From Trichobilharzia regenti (Eukaryota > Platyhelminthes > Trematoda > Strigeidida > Schistosomatidae): 64,000 bases of DNA. The stretch lies in contig OX235263.1 of assembly GCA_944472135.2 (NCBI GenBank), positions 4,199,517-4,263,516 of the forward strand. The letters are read 5' to 3'. This document shows, piece by piece, positions 39,101-43,299 of this stretch (position 1 is the first letter of the stretch; each line of letters starts with the position of its first letter). A program made the position numbers and the translations under genes. The notes under the pieces are model-generated. The model saw only the letters and a program-made list of their open reading frames with translations, was not told the DNA's origin and did not search any database.

Positions 39101-40807
39101 TGTTCATAACACTAATTCACTCATTCACTATTATGGATGGATATATAAATGTAGAGCCTGATGATGAAGGGTTTATCGAAAAGAGTACTCTTTGTTCAGT
39201 ATCCATTCTTTTGAAAATTGTAAAGAATATCCAATGTAACGACTGCTAATGCATGCATCAGAATAAAGTGAACTGTCAATAGTAACCTGCAGATAAGAAA
39301 TAAATTCTTCTAGGCAATTTCAAGACTCTACAAGTGACTATTGTTTTGGTGAAAGTTGTTCCTATCCCAAGACTTCGCTTTGACTTTATTGACTCACCCC
39401 ACTGAAACACTTTCGTTGTCTGAAGGGTTGAAAATTTAATCACGATATCCTGGACCTTTAGGTTTCCTCACCGGAACAGAGGTTGATCCACCTGTTCAAT
39501 TATACAGTATGTAGAATTCCGCCAGTATACTAATTTGTAGTGGTTGGCAAACTCTTTGTTGTCGAGTGAATTAGGGACAGTTTCTGTTGCTGGTATTTAT
39601 ATACACCTTCGCATATGTGAGGTGCTAAATTTACGTTAAACAATTTCTGTGTTCAGCGAAGAGCAACCGATGAATTAAACGATGGTGACACCAACTTCCC
39701 TCAAACAAACCGTTGTTTTTGCTTAATTCCAAGTCAGCCCTTTTTAACCCAAACTTAATGTTCGGCTTGTTTTCCTTCACGTTGTCTAGTGGAACATAGT
39801 GCTTAAAGCTAGACGGTTTGAAGTTTCTGTAGCAGTGATGATCATTTTTACAGGATGGGGTTGCTGGCCTCATGCCCAACCTTCCCTCTTTACCAGCTTT
39901 ATTACTAGCTTAGCGAGGTAATAGAGTGCGTCGGTCGGGGATCGGACCCTGAACCATGTGCATGGTCGGCGAGCATCCTAACCGCTGTGCCACTGACTTG
40001 TTCGGTTTATCGGATAGAAATGATGAAACCACACTGTCGGTCACCATTTCTTTGTGATTGTAATTCACGATTACTTTTAACTAACAGAGGAAATGTAGGC
40101 ACAGAGATGGAGAGAGAGATCTGTGTCGGCATATGGAATCCACAAGACGTTTCCGTCAGTCGGAAGTGAGGGTTCTGCACAGAAACATACTGTGATGTGG
40201 GGTGACTTAATAAAAATTTCCGTCAGCCCTACTCTACGGATGTCTGATAATACACTGTAGCAGGATTTGAATAGGCATCTTCCGCTGAAAGTCTTCAGTA
40301 GTATTCCTCAAGCTGCAGTTCTTTCTTATATCCTGACAAACAGCAATAACTGCAAAGTTATCCTGTGTACTGCTGCGCACCGTAAATAAACCAGGAGAAA
40401 ATAGCGCCGAATCGGCAAGTAGGTTAAATTAGTACTCTTTGTCAAGTGAATATATCATCATCATAAAGCACCTGATCAGTATTAATTATACAGCTTGCTT
40501 ACATGAATCGTTTGGGTTCCCCCATTAGTATCAATGGAAAATAAAGGACAGCCTTTTGTGATGCTCAGAATCGGAAAGTAGATATCATCTAAATTGAAAT
40601 CGTCAATTCCCTGTTGTGACGTTGATGTCTTGGATAGATTCTGCGAAGAAGGCGACAACAAATCCCATCCACCAAATAATCTTTCGATCAAACGAGTTGT
40701 CTGCCTTCTTGTCTGCTGGAGAGAAATACTTCCATATTCCACACAGGATTTGTAGAATTTACGAACAGTATTTAGCCGAGTATCATTAGTGGAATACGAC
40801 CCATTAG
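3082..40807 (-). CDS. M13-family zinc metallopeptidase gene (neprilysin/ECE-like), 16 recognised exons, N-terminus missing
   Basis: Minus-strand split gene for a membrane-type or secreted M13 endopeptidase that would cleave peptides outside the cell. Exons in coding order: 40503-40807, 39244-39286, 38278-38318, 36559-36675, 35066-35149, 32032-32153, 31080-31144, 29914-30005, 26319-26417, 22002-22102, 19460-19644, 16806-16933, 14296-14361, 10732-10830, 6714-6790, 3082-3181. Every junction has GT and AG ends and matching phase, giving about 573 residues against roughly 700-750 for the family. Landmarks in order: [71 protein letters not shown] and the terminal CHVW. Zinc ligands and catalytic residues are present, so the enzyme could be active. 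No in-frame stop was found. The introns are full of retroelements. The N-terminal anchor and PCxDFY region were not located. Family assignment is very likely; the exact orthologue is unknown. Confidence 0.93.
3185..4440. other. last M13 intron, part unassigned; weak repeat at 3700-3990
   Basis: Mostly featureless. About 3700-3990 shares a diverged segment (GCCGA...CACTTCCGTCCAGTCAGT) with about 19900-20110, so it is probably an old interspersed repeat of unknown class. Confidence 0.4.
4441..4670 (-). mobile_element. Sm-alpha-like SINE, degraded
   Basis: Minus-strand copy of the same unit seen near 12.4 kb. It holds the complement of the tRNA-like box B area (CCTTCTGGTTACAAAG) and of the 5' extension (GTCGTCGGCGAGTATTTGTC). 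No intact internal promoter. Confidence 0.6.
4760..6640 (+). mobile_element. Penelope-like element (PLE), near full-length core but pseudogenised
   Basis: In broken frames the PLE reverse transcriptase can be followed: [12 protein letters not shown] at the N side, [14 protein letters not shown] at about 5180, [20 protein letters not shown] at about 5370 (the PLE GSPxSxxxA motif), a damaged Y-V-D-D at about 5480, then the C-terminal helices. A GIY-YIG endonuclease follows at about 6060-6300 ([11 protein letters not shown], then a stop, then [11 protein letters not shown]). The 3' UTR ends near TTCGCAAATTAACTATCCAG, shared with copies at 32.4, 50.3 and 63.5 kb. Many stops make it inactive. Confidence 0.87.
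6714..6790 (-). CDS. M13 peptidase exon ([10 protein letters not shown]...HVLGHY)
   Basis: A 77-base exon, 25 codons plus two bases, acceptor TTTCCAG and donor GTAAGA. TFCEKY replaces the usual xWCxxx, and [11 protein letters not shown] aligns with the M13 TDxHSPxxxR, so the transition-state His and the following Arg are kept while the usual Pro is not. Confidence 0.92.
6795..7450. other. intron, unassigned; 70-codon minus-strand ORF at 7238-7450
   Basis: No recognised repeat. The minus frame 7238-7450 (starting [15 protein letters not shown]) is protein-like in composition, but I recognise no family, and the M13 protein has no missing segment at this point. It may be chance. Confidence 0.25.
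7450..8580 (+). mobile_element. PLE with inverted terminal arms
   Basis: The core at about 7690-8060 reads [20 protein letters not shown], then [20 protein letters not shown] and LSEHKNLAK, a nearly intact GIY-YIG endonuclease start preceded by the end of the RT. About 7480-7640 and 8395-8570 are imperfect inverted repeats of one another (arms contain AAACTATTCCCACTC / GAGTGGGAATAGTTT-type matches, and the TCACACA...GTGTGACTTAT ends). An (AT)n run lies at 7660-7685. Confidence 0.82.
8160..8186. repeat. (GTCA)n microsatellite
   Basis: About five tandem copies of AGTC. Confidence 0.85.
8840..9758 (+). mobile_element. RTE-clade LINE 3' fragment
   Basis: Starts in the RT palm (DLDFARG then a stop; the next frame reads [17 protein letters not shown]) and runs to the 3' end CCCTATGTTCCACTAGG followed by (AAT)n. 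It carries the same four-base CGTG insertion in the FADD codons as the copies at 46.8 and 60.2 kb. An open frame of 215 codons (8870-9517) remains, but it switches away from the true frame. Confidence 0.85.
10200..10580 (+). mobile_element. diverged RTE-clade LINE tail
   Basis: [16 protein letters not shown] resembles CLRWMYTEDQMAGK of the better RTE copies, followed by a matching order of degraded segments ([20 protein letters not shown]). Old and full of stops. Confidence 0.5.
10732..10830 (-). CDS. M13 peptidase exon ([11 protein letters not shown])
   Basis: A 99-base exon, 33 codons, phase 0 to 0, acceptor CATTTCAG and donor GTGTGT. It ends in [13 protein letters not shown], matching LTxxQLFFIxFAQ just before the WC residues. 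The preceding [10 protein letters not shown] is a polar loop. Confidence 0.9.
10850..12360. other. intron, nothing recognised
   Basis: About 1.5 kb with only short chance ORFs. No repeat family recognised by eye. Confidence 0.4.
12365..12680 (-). mobile_element. Sm-alpha-like SINE with tRNA-like head and hammerhead-like region
   Basis: Best-preserved minus-strand copy. On the minus strand, in order: a 5' extension, GCCAGTGGCTTAACGGTCGA (box A-like), AACCAGAAGGTCCAGGGTTT (box B-like), then at 12480-12435 a hammerhead-like fold (stem I, GTCC...GGAC stem II, GAAA, GUC), then a 3' body with GATGATGAAATCCTGTAACC. Size about 310 bases. Sm-alpha is a known pol III schistosome SINE that encodes a hammerhead ribozyme; identity with it is inferred from layout. 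Confidence 0.75.
12435..12480 (-). ncRNA. hammerhead ribozyme-like motif in SINE (variant core)
   Basis: On the minus strand: GCACTG, then ATGGAGA, then GTCC CACGCTA GGAC, GAAA, C-AGCT-G, TC, then CAGTAC. Stem I pairs 5 of 6, stem II pairs 4 of 4, GAAA and the GUC cleavage triplet are present and stem III is minimal. The first conserved box reads ATGGAGA rather than CUGANGA (or CUGAUG followed by a GAG insertion), so self-cleavage is doubtful. Confidence 0.45.
12967..14093 (+). mobile_element. PLE with inverted terminal arms
   Basis: The ends 12967-13060 and about 13995-14093 are near-perfect inverted repeats (ATTACTGCCCGTGTTCACAC is matched by GTGTGAACACGGGCAGTAAT). Between them lies the C-terminal RT ([29 protein letters not shown]) and, after a frameshift near 13585, a GIY-YIG domain ([31 protein letters not shown]). 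A compact, 5'-truncated copy in the intron between the 14296-14361 and 10732-10830 exons. Confidence 0.88.
13132..13906 (+). pseudogene. PLE RT C-terminus plus GIY-YIG endonuclease, one frameshift
   Basis: Two open frames, 13132-13590 and 13595-13906, together encode about 255 residues. The first has the PLE SxHPxxVKxGLxxxLxxR motif and a Lys-rich linker. The second starts just inside the GIY-YIG motif ([15 protein letters not shown]) and keeps the Arg and His-x-x-x-H-x-W region. The break falls at CPTKYLGQ. The protein lacks the RT fingers and palm, so it cannot transpose on its own. Confidence 0.75.
14296..14361 (-). CDS. M13 peptidase catalytic exon with GEILSDDGG (third zinc ligand)
   Basis: A 66-base exon, 22 codons, phase 0 to 0, acceptor TTATCAG and donor [21 protein letters not shown] matches the M13 GENIADxGGLxxAYxA. 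The Glu is the third zinc ligand and the Asp four residues later orients the first His, so ExxxD is kept. Confidence 0.95.
14446..15168 (-). mobile_element. RTE-clade LINE 3' fragment
   Basis: Begins with the reverse complement of the RTE tail (TTTCCTTTAATTCTTAGAGC) and extends to the complement of the region encoding [11 protein letters not shown], the Asn/Gln-rich stretch downstream of the palm. 5'-truncated, no open frame. Confidence 0.8.
15755..16672 (+). mobile_element. PLE fragment (family of 43.3-44.9 kb)
   Basis: Shares the (AATAAT)n-rich linker, the ILNKAG segment, a ruined GIY-YIG region at about 16080-16200 and the 3' terminus (AACAAACTAATATGGAAT) with the element at 43300-44945. 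No usable frame. Confidence 0.7.
16806..16933 (-). CDS. M13 peptidase exon (VDENGN...TECLRKQY)
   Basis: A 128-base exon, two bases plus 42 codons, ending in phase 0 before GTTTGT. VDENGN corresponds to the FDxxGN segment and [11 protein letters not shown] to the M13 TxCLVxQYxxY motif with its disulfide Cys. Confidence 0.92.
17145..18325 (+). mobile_element. PLE with about 280-base inverted arms
   Basis: About 17160-17435 and 18040-18320 are inverted repeats (TTATGGTTATTATTTTAACT against AGTTAAAATAATAACCATAA). The core holds a damaged GIY-YIG remnant ([19 protein letters not shown] against CIYQFTCSCGAKYIGR of the 62.9 kb copy) and the C-terminal VYRVKNN and [16 protein letters not shown] segments. 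A second copy of the family lies at about 24.5-25.7 kb. Confidence 0.83.
18340..18828 (+). mobile_element. RTE-clade LINE 3' fragment
   Basis: Encodes [38 protein letters not shown] and the 3' end CCCTATATTCCTCTAGGAAT followed by an AT-rich tail. Sits immediately next to the right arm of the PLE. Confidence 0.82.
18830..19455. other. intron, no clear feature
   Basis: AGTGGTTCAGTGTTAAAATG at about 19030 is weakly box A-like and could be the remains of a SINE. Nothing else supported. Confidence 0.3.
19460..19644 (-). CDS. M13 peptidase catalytic exon with HEILH zinc motif
   Basis: A 185-base exon with 61 full codons. It carries [19 protein letters not shown] followed by NLPIY, then [24 protein letters not shown] is the gluzincin HExxH: two His zinc ligands and the catalytic Glu. 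PTENRI and GGLG are diagnostic of M13. The usual N-A-x-Y of the substrate-binding strand is S-A-S-Y here. The last base T joins GT of the next exon as Cys. The acceptor is ATGCACAG and the donor GTACTA. Confidence 0.96.
19800..20110. repeat. unclassified diverged interspersed repeat
   Basis: The end of this stretch (ACCGAGAACTTCTGTCCAAT) is related to 3700-3990. Class unknown. Confidence 0.35.
20470..21640 (-). mobile_element. RTE-clade LINE of a second subfamily, split by a SINE
   Basis: On the minus strand, upstream part 21640-21225 (complement of TGTCGAGGGCCTATTCAAAT region of the palm), then a plus-strand SINE at 21030-21224, then [20 protein letters not shown] (21025-20950) and a tail ending TATGTTCCACTTGGAACC. 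The catalytic motif reads FSDD here, without the CGTG insertion of the other subfamily. Confidence 0.75.
21030..21224 (+). mobile_element. tRNA-derived SINE (type with GGCCTGC body)
   Basis: Head GTGGCACATTGGTTAGGACC (box A) and GGTTCGATCCCC (box B), body TATGGTCGGCCTGCAAAATT, end AATCAAAAATAAATAAAAAT. Closest copy is at 37717-37900. Inserted into an RTE element. Confidence 0.85.
22002..22102 (-). CDS. M13 peptidase exon ([17 protein letters not shown])
   Basis: A 101-base exon, 33 codons plus two bases, acceptor GTCACAG and donor [24 protein letters not shown] sits where M13 enzymes have xxxxYFxNxxxxxxxxxxxxL, just before the substrate-binding strand. AA joins A of the next exon to make Lys. 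Confidence 0.85.
22265..24010 (-). mobile_element. RTE-clade LINE, 5'-truncated, about 1.75 kb
   Basis: From its 5' end (high coordinate) it encodes [55 protein letters not shown], then FEKAFDS at about 23460, [15 protein letters not shown] at about 23160 and the tail to 22270. The frame is broken several times and FADD reads FAND. Lies between the exons at 22002-22102 and 26319-26417. The 3' half is nearly identical to the copy at 28.8-29.7 kb. Confidence 0.87.
24510..25690 (+). mobile_element. PLE (family of 17.1-18.3 kb), interrupted by an RTE fragment
   Basis: The RT end (complementing frames give [13 protein letters not shown]) is followed by a degraded endonuclease (CIYQFTC then stops), the segment [15 protein letters not shown] and a right arm (25390-25680) close to 18040-18320. 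Compared with the 17.1 kb copy, a foreign RTE piece splits the sequence between AAAAGGCAA and TGGTGCAATAAGG. Confidence 0.8.
24822..25006 (-). mobile_element. RTE LINE 3' end nested in a PLE
   Basis: About 185 bases: (TTA)n, the complement of the RTE tail (AGAGGAACATAGGGCTTCAG), and a short C-terminal coding piece ([17 protein letters not shown]). Its limits are fixed by the uninterrupted PLE at 17.67 kb. Confidence 0.85.
25690..26310. other. intron, nothing recognised
   Basis: No repeat, ORF or RNA recognised. Confidence 0.4.
26319..26417 (-). CDS. M13 peptidase exon (LTWLND region)
   Basis: A 99-base exon of 33 codons, phase 0 to 0, acceptor ACCGCAG and donor [25 protein letters not shown] and the following NDGMKRF match the highly conserved M13 segment MVxxIRxAFxxxLxxLxWMDxxTKxxA. 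Confidence 0.92.
26615..27907 (+). mobile_element. CR1/Jockey-like LINE, 3' half
   Basis: In broken frames: [35 protein letters not shown] (palm with intact FADD), [20 protein letters not shown], then the thumb and C-terminus ([20 protein letters not shown]). The 3' UTR ends GAATAAAGCAAATTATCATC and an AT-rich tail. Other copies of the family are at 34.1, 48.3, 51.3 and 55.1 kb. A single 123-codon ORF remains at 26860-27231. Confidence 0.85.
27908..28590 (-). mobile_element. RTE-clade LINE fragment (second subfamily)
   Basis: Complement of the C-terminal RTE region (GCAGCTGTTGATGTAAGTCT at the low end; GACATCCGAGAAGTCGTAAT near 28375, the DFSDD area). Resembles 20470-21640 more than the other RTE copies. 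No open frame. Confidence 0.65.
28594..28787 (+). mobile_element. tRNA-derived SINE with RTE-type tail
   Basis: GACGCTCGCCGATCATCCAC and GGGGTTGAATCCCCGGCC (box B) form the head, followed by GCATGAGGCTAGCAACCCCG and the terminal GAAGCCCTATGTTCCACTGG, which is the 3' end of the RTE LINEs. Box A is lost. Confidence 0.8.
28788..29695 (-). mobile_element. RTE-clade LINE 3' fragment
   Basis: Begins with the complement of the RTE tail and ends near the palm (complement of CGTCGGCGAAGTCAGATAC, here an intact FADDIC reading). Nearly identical to about 22.3-23.2 kb, including the CTTTTAATACCACT-type signature, so both come from one recent source or a local duplication. Confidence 0.85.
29914..30005 (-). 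CDS. M13 peptidase exon ([23 protein letters not shown])
   Basis: A 92-base exon, two bases plus 30 codons, ending in phase 0 before GTTCGT. It holds the Cys of the M13 WxxC motif and the helix ending in ERHYVAQYL (ALGxLYVxxxF in relatives). The acceptor is TTCTCAG. Confidence 0.88.
30370..31075 (-). mobile_element. non-LTR retrotransposon C-terminal region, degraded
   Basis: Minus-strand frames give [20 protein letters not shown], then after a shift [20 protein letters not shown], then [20 protein letters not shown], and finally [20 protein letters not shown]. This is the typical RT C-terminal order YLGS / ADEIxxRIxxAR / FxxRCLRxI / RWxGHxxRM, but from a family different from the SR2-like copies. 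Lies directly downstream of the 31080-31144 exon. Confidence 0.75.
31080..31144 (-). CDS. M13 peptidase exon ([21 protein letters not shown])
   Basis: A 65-base exon starting with the single base that completes an Arg codon and ending in phase 1 before GTGAGG. The NYCFRLMIS part matches the M13 LxNYxxWRxV segment. The family normally has a further 15-20 residues before the RWxxC motif; these are absent from the model. A degraded LINE begins at or just past the donor, so the 3' limit of this exon is the least certain of the set. Confidence 0.62.
31150..31760. other. intron, nothing recognised apart from a SINE scrap at about 31770-31830
   Basis: CAAAACAGCTGTCTAATACT followed by CTCAGGTTTTCTATGCTTCT at 31772-31812 is the 3' body of the Sm-alpha-like SINE. 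The rest is blank to me. Confidence 0.4.
32032..32153 (-). CDS. M13 peptidase exon ([10 protein letters not shown]...)
   Basis: A 122-base exon of 40 codons plus two bases, starting in phase 0. [11 protein letters not shown] aligns with PAINWLPFLN of ECE-type enzymes, and [11 protein letters not shown] with the following VxVxDxxYL strand. The donor GTAAGC is strong. The acceptor GTTTGAAAG has a poor pyrimidine tract. A second open frame ([10 protein letters not shown]) overlaps the upstream edge but hits a stop, so it was not used. Confidence 0.7.
32440..33030 (-). mobile_element. PLE 3' fragment with GIY-YIG remnant
   Basis: Reverse complement of the end of the 4.76-6.64 kb family: 3' terminus (GATAGTTAATTTGCGAAGCT), then the C-terminal coding part ([17 protein letters not shown]) and the endonuclease start near 33000. 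5'-truncated, with stops. Confidence 0.8.
33030..33560 (+). mobile_element. possible LINE coding remnant
   Basis: [20 protein letters not shown] with neighbouring [14 protein letters not shown] and [13 protein letters not shown] looks like decayed protein sequence, perhaps the region upstream of the CR1-like RT. Weak. Confidence 0.3.
33599..33621. repeat. (CA)n microsatellite
   Basis: About eleven CA units. Confidence 0.9.
34060..34975 (+). mobile_element. CR1/Jockey-like LINE 3' end
   Basis: [40 protein letters not shown] and [12 protein letters not shown], then a long 3' UTR ending GTACTGTTCGTCTTGCATTA. Very similar to 51310-52145. Confidence 0.83.
35066..35149 (-). CDS. M13 peptidase exon (NLYVARK...[10 protein letters not shown])
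   Basis: An 84-base exon of 28 codons, phase 0 to 0, acceptor TTTTACAG and donor GTAAGT. The segment [13 protein letters not shown] corresponds to the M13 YNxMTLxELxxLxP motif that precedes the xxW (INW) segment. Confidence 0.82.
35375..35830 (-). mobile_element. RTE-clade LINE 3' fragment
   Basis: (ATT)n and the complement of the RTE end (CTAGAGGAACATAGGGCTTC), continuing to GCTGTTCATGACGCG. 5'-truncated, degraded. Confidence 0.82.
35835..36540. other. intron, nothing recognised
   Basis: No repeat or ORF recognised. Confidence 0.4.
36559..36675 (-). CDS. M13 peptidase exon ([11 protein letters not shown]...ELHTRLCH)
   Basis: A 117-base exon of 39 codons, phase 0 at both ends, acceptor AAACAG and donor GTAAGT. 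It encodes the helical part of the N-terminal domain between the YKxAC region and the YNxxxxxEL region. Sequence similarity to other M13 members is modest here; the call rests on frame, splice sites and position. Confidence 0.82.
36940..37200. repeat. long palindrome: back-to-back PLE terminal arms
   Basis: Two arms of about 125 bases meet near 37085. GATGACGTTTCGAGCACAAA on the left is matched by TTTGTGCTCGAAACGTCATC on the right, and the arms extend to the TCACACAG/CTGTGTGA ends. Sequence is that of the arms of the 7.45-8.58 kb PLE. No RT or endonuclease is left between them. Confidence 0.88.
37205..37402 (+). mobile_element. PLE 3' terminus fragment
   Basis: GTCGTGTGATTATAAATGAT through TGTCATCCAGTAAACAGTAA to CAAACTAATACAGAATCACT, as at the ends of the 15.8, 43.3 and 44.9 kb copies. 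Confidence 0.7.
37717..37900 (+). mobile_element. tRNA-derived SINE
   Basis: GTGGCACAGTGGTTAGGACT (box A) and GGTCCGGGGTTCGAGCCC (box B), body ATCTACGGTCGGCCTGCG, and an A-rich end. The best-kept internal pol III promoter in the window. Confidence 0.87.
38010..38118 (+). mobile_element. Sm-alpha-like SINE 3' fragment
   Basis: CACCTGTCCAGTACTCCCAG through GATGAAATCCTGTAACCAAC. Head and hammerhead-like part absent. Confidence 0.7.
38278..38318 (-). CDS. M13 peptidase mini-exon ([13 protein letters not shown])
   Basis: A 41-base exon, phase 1 to phase 0, with acceptor TTTCAG and donor GTAATT. It encodes [13 protein letters not shown] and resembles YKEAC of neprilysin, including the second Cys. 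A PLE fragment begins only about 15 bases beyond the acceptor side. Confidence 0.75.
38335..39235 (+). mobile_element. PLE fragment with RT C-terminus and endonuclease
   Basis: [12 protein letters not shown], a linker, [20 protein letters not shown], then a degraded GIY-YIG (about 38625-38700), and an open C-terminal frame with [16 protein letters not shown] and [17 protein letters not shown]. The 3' UTR includes a hammerhead-like stretch at about 39137-39206. Sits between two mini-exons of the M13 gene. Confidence 0.8.
39137..39206 (+). ncRNA. hammerhead ribozyme-like motif in a PLE 3' region
   Basis: In order: ATGGATA, ten bases, GAGC, CTGATGA, TGAAGGGTTTATC, GAAA, AGAGTACTCTT, T, GTTC, AG, TATCCAT. 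GAGC pairs with GTTC and ATGGATA with TATCCAT (stem I with an internal loop), AAGAG pairs with CTCTT (stem III), and both conserved boxes are exact. Stem II is poor. Hammerheads are known from PLEs in other animals; activity here is unproven. Confidence 0.4.
39244..39286 (-). CDS. M13 peptidase mini-exon ([13 protein letters not shown])
   Basis: A 43-base exon, phase 0 to phase 1, with a strong pyrimidine-rich acceptor ending TTATCTGCAG. It encodes [14 protein letters not shown]. In neprilysin the same place reads IDQSGLGLP...YYECTG, so the ID..L and the Cys match. The A left over joins AT of the next exon to make Asn. The donor GTCGTT is weak, so the call depends mainly on phase and homology. 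Confidence 0.62.
39770..39998 (-). mobile_element. tRNA-derived SINE with RTE-type tail
   Basis: On the minus strand: CAGTGGCACAGCGGTTAGGA (box A), box B around GGTCCGATCCCC, body GGCATGAGGCCAGCAACCCC, ending CACTATGTTCCACTAGACAA, a variant of the RTE 3' end. Confidence 0.82.
40262..40390 (+). mobile_element. short non-LTR RT fragment
   Basis: Reads [15 protein letters not shown], like the RT motif GVPQGAVLSPIL. About 130 bases, low confidence. Confidence 0.4.
40503..40807 (-). CDS. M13 peptidase exon, N-terminal domain (first recognised exon)
   Basis: The exon encodes 101 codons after a two-base split codon and ends in phase 0 before GTAAGC. It carries [15 protein letters not shown], matching the M13 consensus KVxxxYxSCM, then [12 protein letters not shown], matching the family's LLxxxGGW, then a stretch ending [10 protein letters not shown] and TIH, the usual FxxxVxxDxxN beta region. 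The acceptor chosen is the CACACAG before 40807. The frame stays open to 40865, so the true 5' edge could lie slightly further up. The upstream part of the domain is expected on further exons that I could not identify. Confidence 0.8.
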
Positions 40808-40869
40808 CTGTGTGGTAATTTGGAACAGGAAATCTCATCAATGTGTAATTAATATTAGTTGACAAAACA

Positions 40870-41610
40870 GTCTGAAGCTGTTAAACATATAACACGCATA
40901 CATTTCAGTAAACGACTGCCGCGACTTCAACCTGGCATATACCAACACCTGCACGACTTAACTATTCAAACTGCTACCAAAAGATTCACATATTCCAACT
41001 GGATCTGAATGAATTGTCGTACTGATCACTTTCGTATGCAAAGACGTACGTGTGAAGCATTTTGAAGAAATTATCAAGACTCTACGTCAGCAAAGACCGT
41101 ATTTTTCCAGTTACTATAGTGGATAGATAGTATTTATGTAGCTGACGGCATCTCACAATGAAAGTTAATAAAGTTCCATTTTTCACGTGTTTTCCACTTG
41201 CTCTGTTAAACCAGAGACACAAGTGAAGGACGGTACTTCAAAAAATTCATTTCCTCATCAAATATTTTATTGCGCCTAGTACTGACGTCGATTCCATCAT
41301 TCACAATATAGCTCCATATATTTTACTGCATACAGACAATTATTCCTTAACTGACGAAATCAACAGAAATATTGGCAAAAAACTATATACTACTGATTTG
41401 TTGAAATAAGTGGCTGTATGTTATTCACATCAACCAGTAGTGACTGCAAGCCAGACAGAAGTGATCTGACCACCAGGCTGTTATCTCGTCAAATTTGAGG
41501 ACGAAATAATTTGCACGCTGCGAGTTTGATTTGGTAAGGTATGGCCAGTTCGTTCACATGTAACCGTCCAGAAATCAGTTGGTTTGAACTAAAGTGGCTT
41601 CCTGAACTGG
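40870..41610. other. no feature seen
   Basis: Upstream of the first recognised M13 exon. I searched the minus strand for further N-terminal exons and found none I can defend. Confidence 0.35.
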
Positions 41611-41613
41611 TAA

Positions 41614-42765
41614 TAATAGTAAATCTATTGAAAACTTTGTTACGTTAATTAATCATATTCATTCATATATCCGAGTGACTTCCGAACTCGAATCAATTGA
41701 CAGACTCGGTTTCCTGGATATTACTATGACTAGGACAGATGATGGAAAGATTCAGCGGTGTATTTTTCGTAAAAAGACATGGAGTGGACAATACCTTCAT
41801 TTTACCAGTTTTGTTACTATCCAGTATAAACGTTCCCTAGTGAAATGTTTGTTCTCAAGAGCCCGAAAAATATCCACTAGTGACACATTGATGGATGAGC
41901 TTCGACACACACACATTCATTTTATTAGCTAATGGTTATCCGGAAAACTTATCACCTGTCACAGTAAAGAAAGACCACATCTCGAAAAGATAGCTTCTGT
42001 ACCAAAGAAAGCTATCTTCATTAACCTACCATTCAACGGTGACCAGATTATGCAGTTGACAGCTAGCTCAAAGACTTCGGTCAGCCATCAAACGCACATT
42101 CTACGTCCCATCTCTTTTTCTCACTTGCCGAACATTTTCGATCCCTGTATTTACCTACGATTAAAGGACGAAATTCTGTGGAGTCTACTTCAAACTGTAT
42201 CTACAAGTTCACCTGCAGTTGCGGTGACACCTATATACGTAGAACCAACATAATGCTCCAATGTCGTCGAAAAGAACATGTCCCATAATGGCTACTAAAG
42301 CATATAGAAAATCCCAACGCGAATAATCCTAATAGAAATCCAGCATCATCATCATCCATTGCAAAACACTTATTAATGTCTGGTCACAAAATCAATATTA
42401 ATTAATGATTGTTTCACAATTATTTCATGTACCTCTAGTTCACGGTTGGTTATTGAAGGTGGTGGAAGCACTCTGGGGATTATTCACATACAGCCTAAAC
42501 TGTGTGTACAAAGAACACAATAGACTTCAATCTTCGTCTACCATGGACTGTCTCCATGACCTATCTAAATATGATTGGTCATTAGTATGTACTTTTGTTT
42601 TTTATTTAACTGAGTAATTGTCATGAAGTTTATTTTATTATTGTGAGCGATGTTTCTAGTTGTAAAGCGGTTGTAGGGAAACTACGAAACGACGATATCA
42701 TCTCGTGAAATTTGTTTTCTTAATGCCTTATTCAATTTTATCAATGAGACGAATTGTTTTAATAA
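41614..42765 (+). mobile_element. PLE, RT C-terminus to 3' end (twin of the 56.6 kb copy)
   Basis: RVTSELESIDRLGFLDITMT, FRKKTWSGQYLHFTSFVTIQ, KRSLVKCLFSRARKISTS, then a split GIY-YIG remnant (FTCSCGDTYIRRTN in frame two) and a 3' UTR ending ACTACGAAACGACGATATCA. Nearly identical to 56720-57830 over about 1.1 kb. Confidence 0.85.
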
Positions 42766-42769
42766 TATC

Positions 42770-43295
42770 ATCATTGTTGTGAGACGATAGTGAAAAATGG
42801 TGATGTGAGCTCACAAACTATTCTTACCAATTATTTTCCAGATGTCACGACGTACATTATTTTGGATTTCCTACTTCCTTGTAATACCCAATTCACCTTT
42901 CGGAATAGTGTGATTATTTTCCCAATCAGAGCAAGCATATTGATAGAAGTCATTACATGGGTCAGTGGGAGAAGAAGCGTTTGTAAGTTTATAACTCTGT
43001 TTCACGGAGATGGCTACAAAGGAGAAGTATTCACACTAGCATAAGAGTAAACAAAAAAATGCAAACAAAAAATAAAGCAGACCAAAGACGAACGGAATTA
43101 TGAATCAAAAAAGTGAACACAAAACATCAGAAAAGATGAAATCAACCTCCAAAGCTGAATTAGTTGGTTTGATGCCACCCGCCGATAGGTGACAGACAAC
43201 ATACTTGTTGCTAACTGGTTCACGCCTGTATTCACACCATACATTCAAAAAGAGCACAACCGACAAATGTCATCACAGAATTCACTTCATATTAA
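42770..43295. other. nothing recognised
   Basis: No repeat or ORF that I can assign. Confidence 0.4.
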
Positions 43296-43299
43296 TTTG

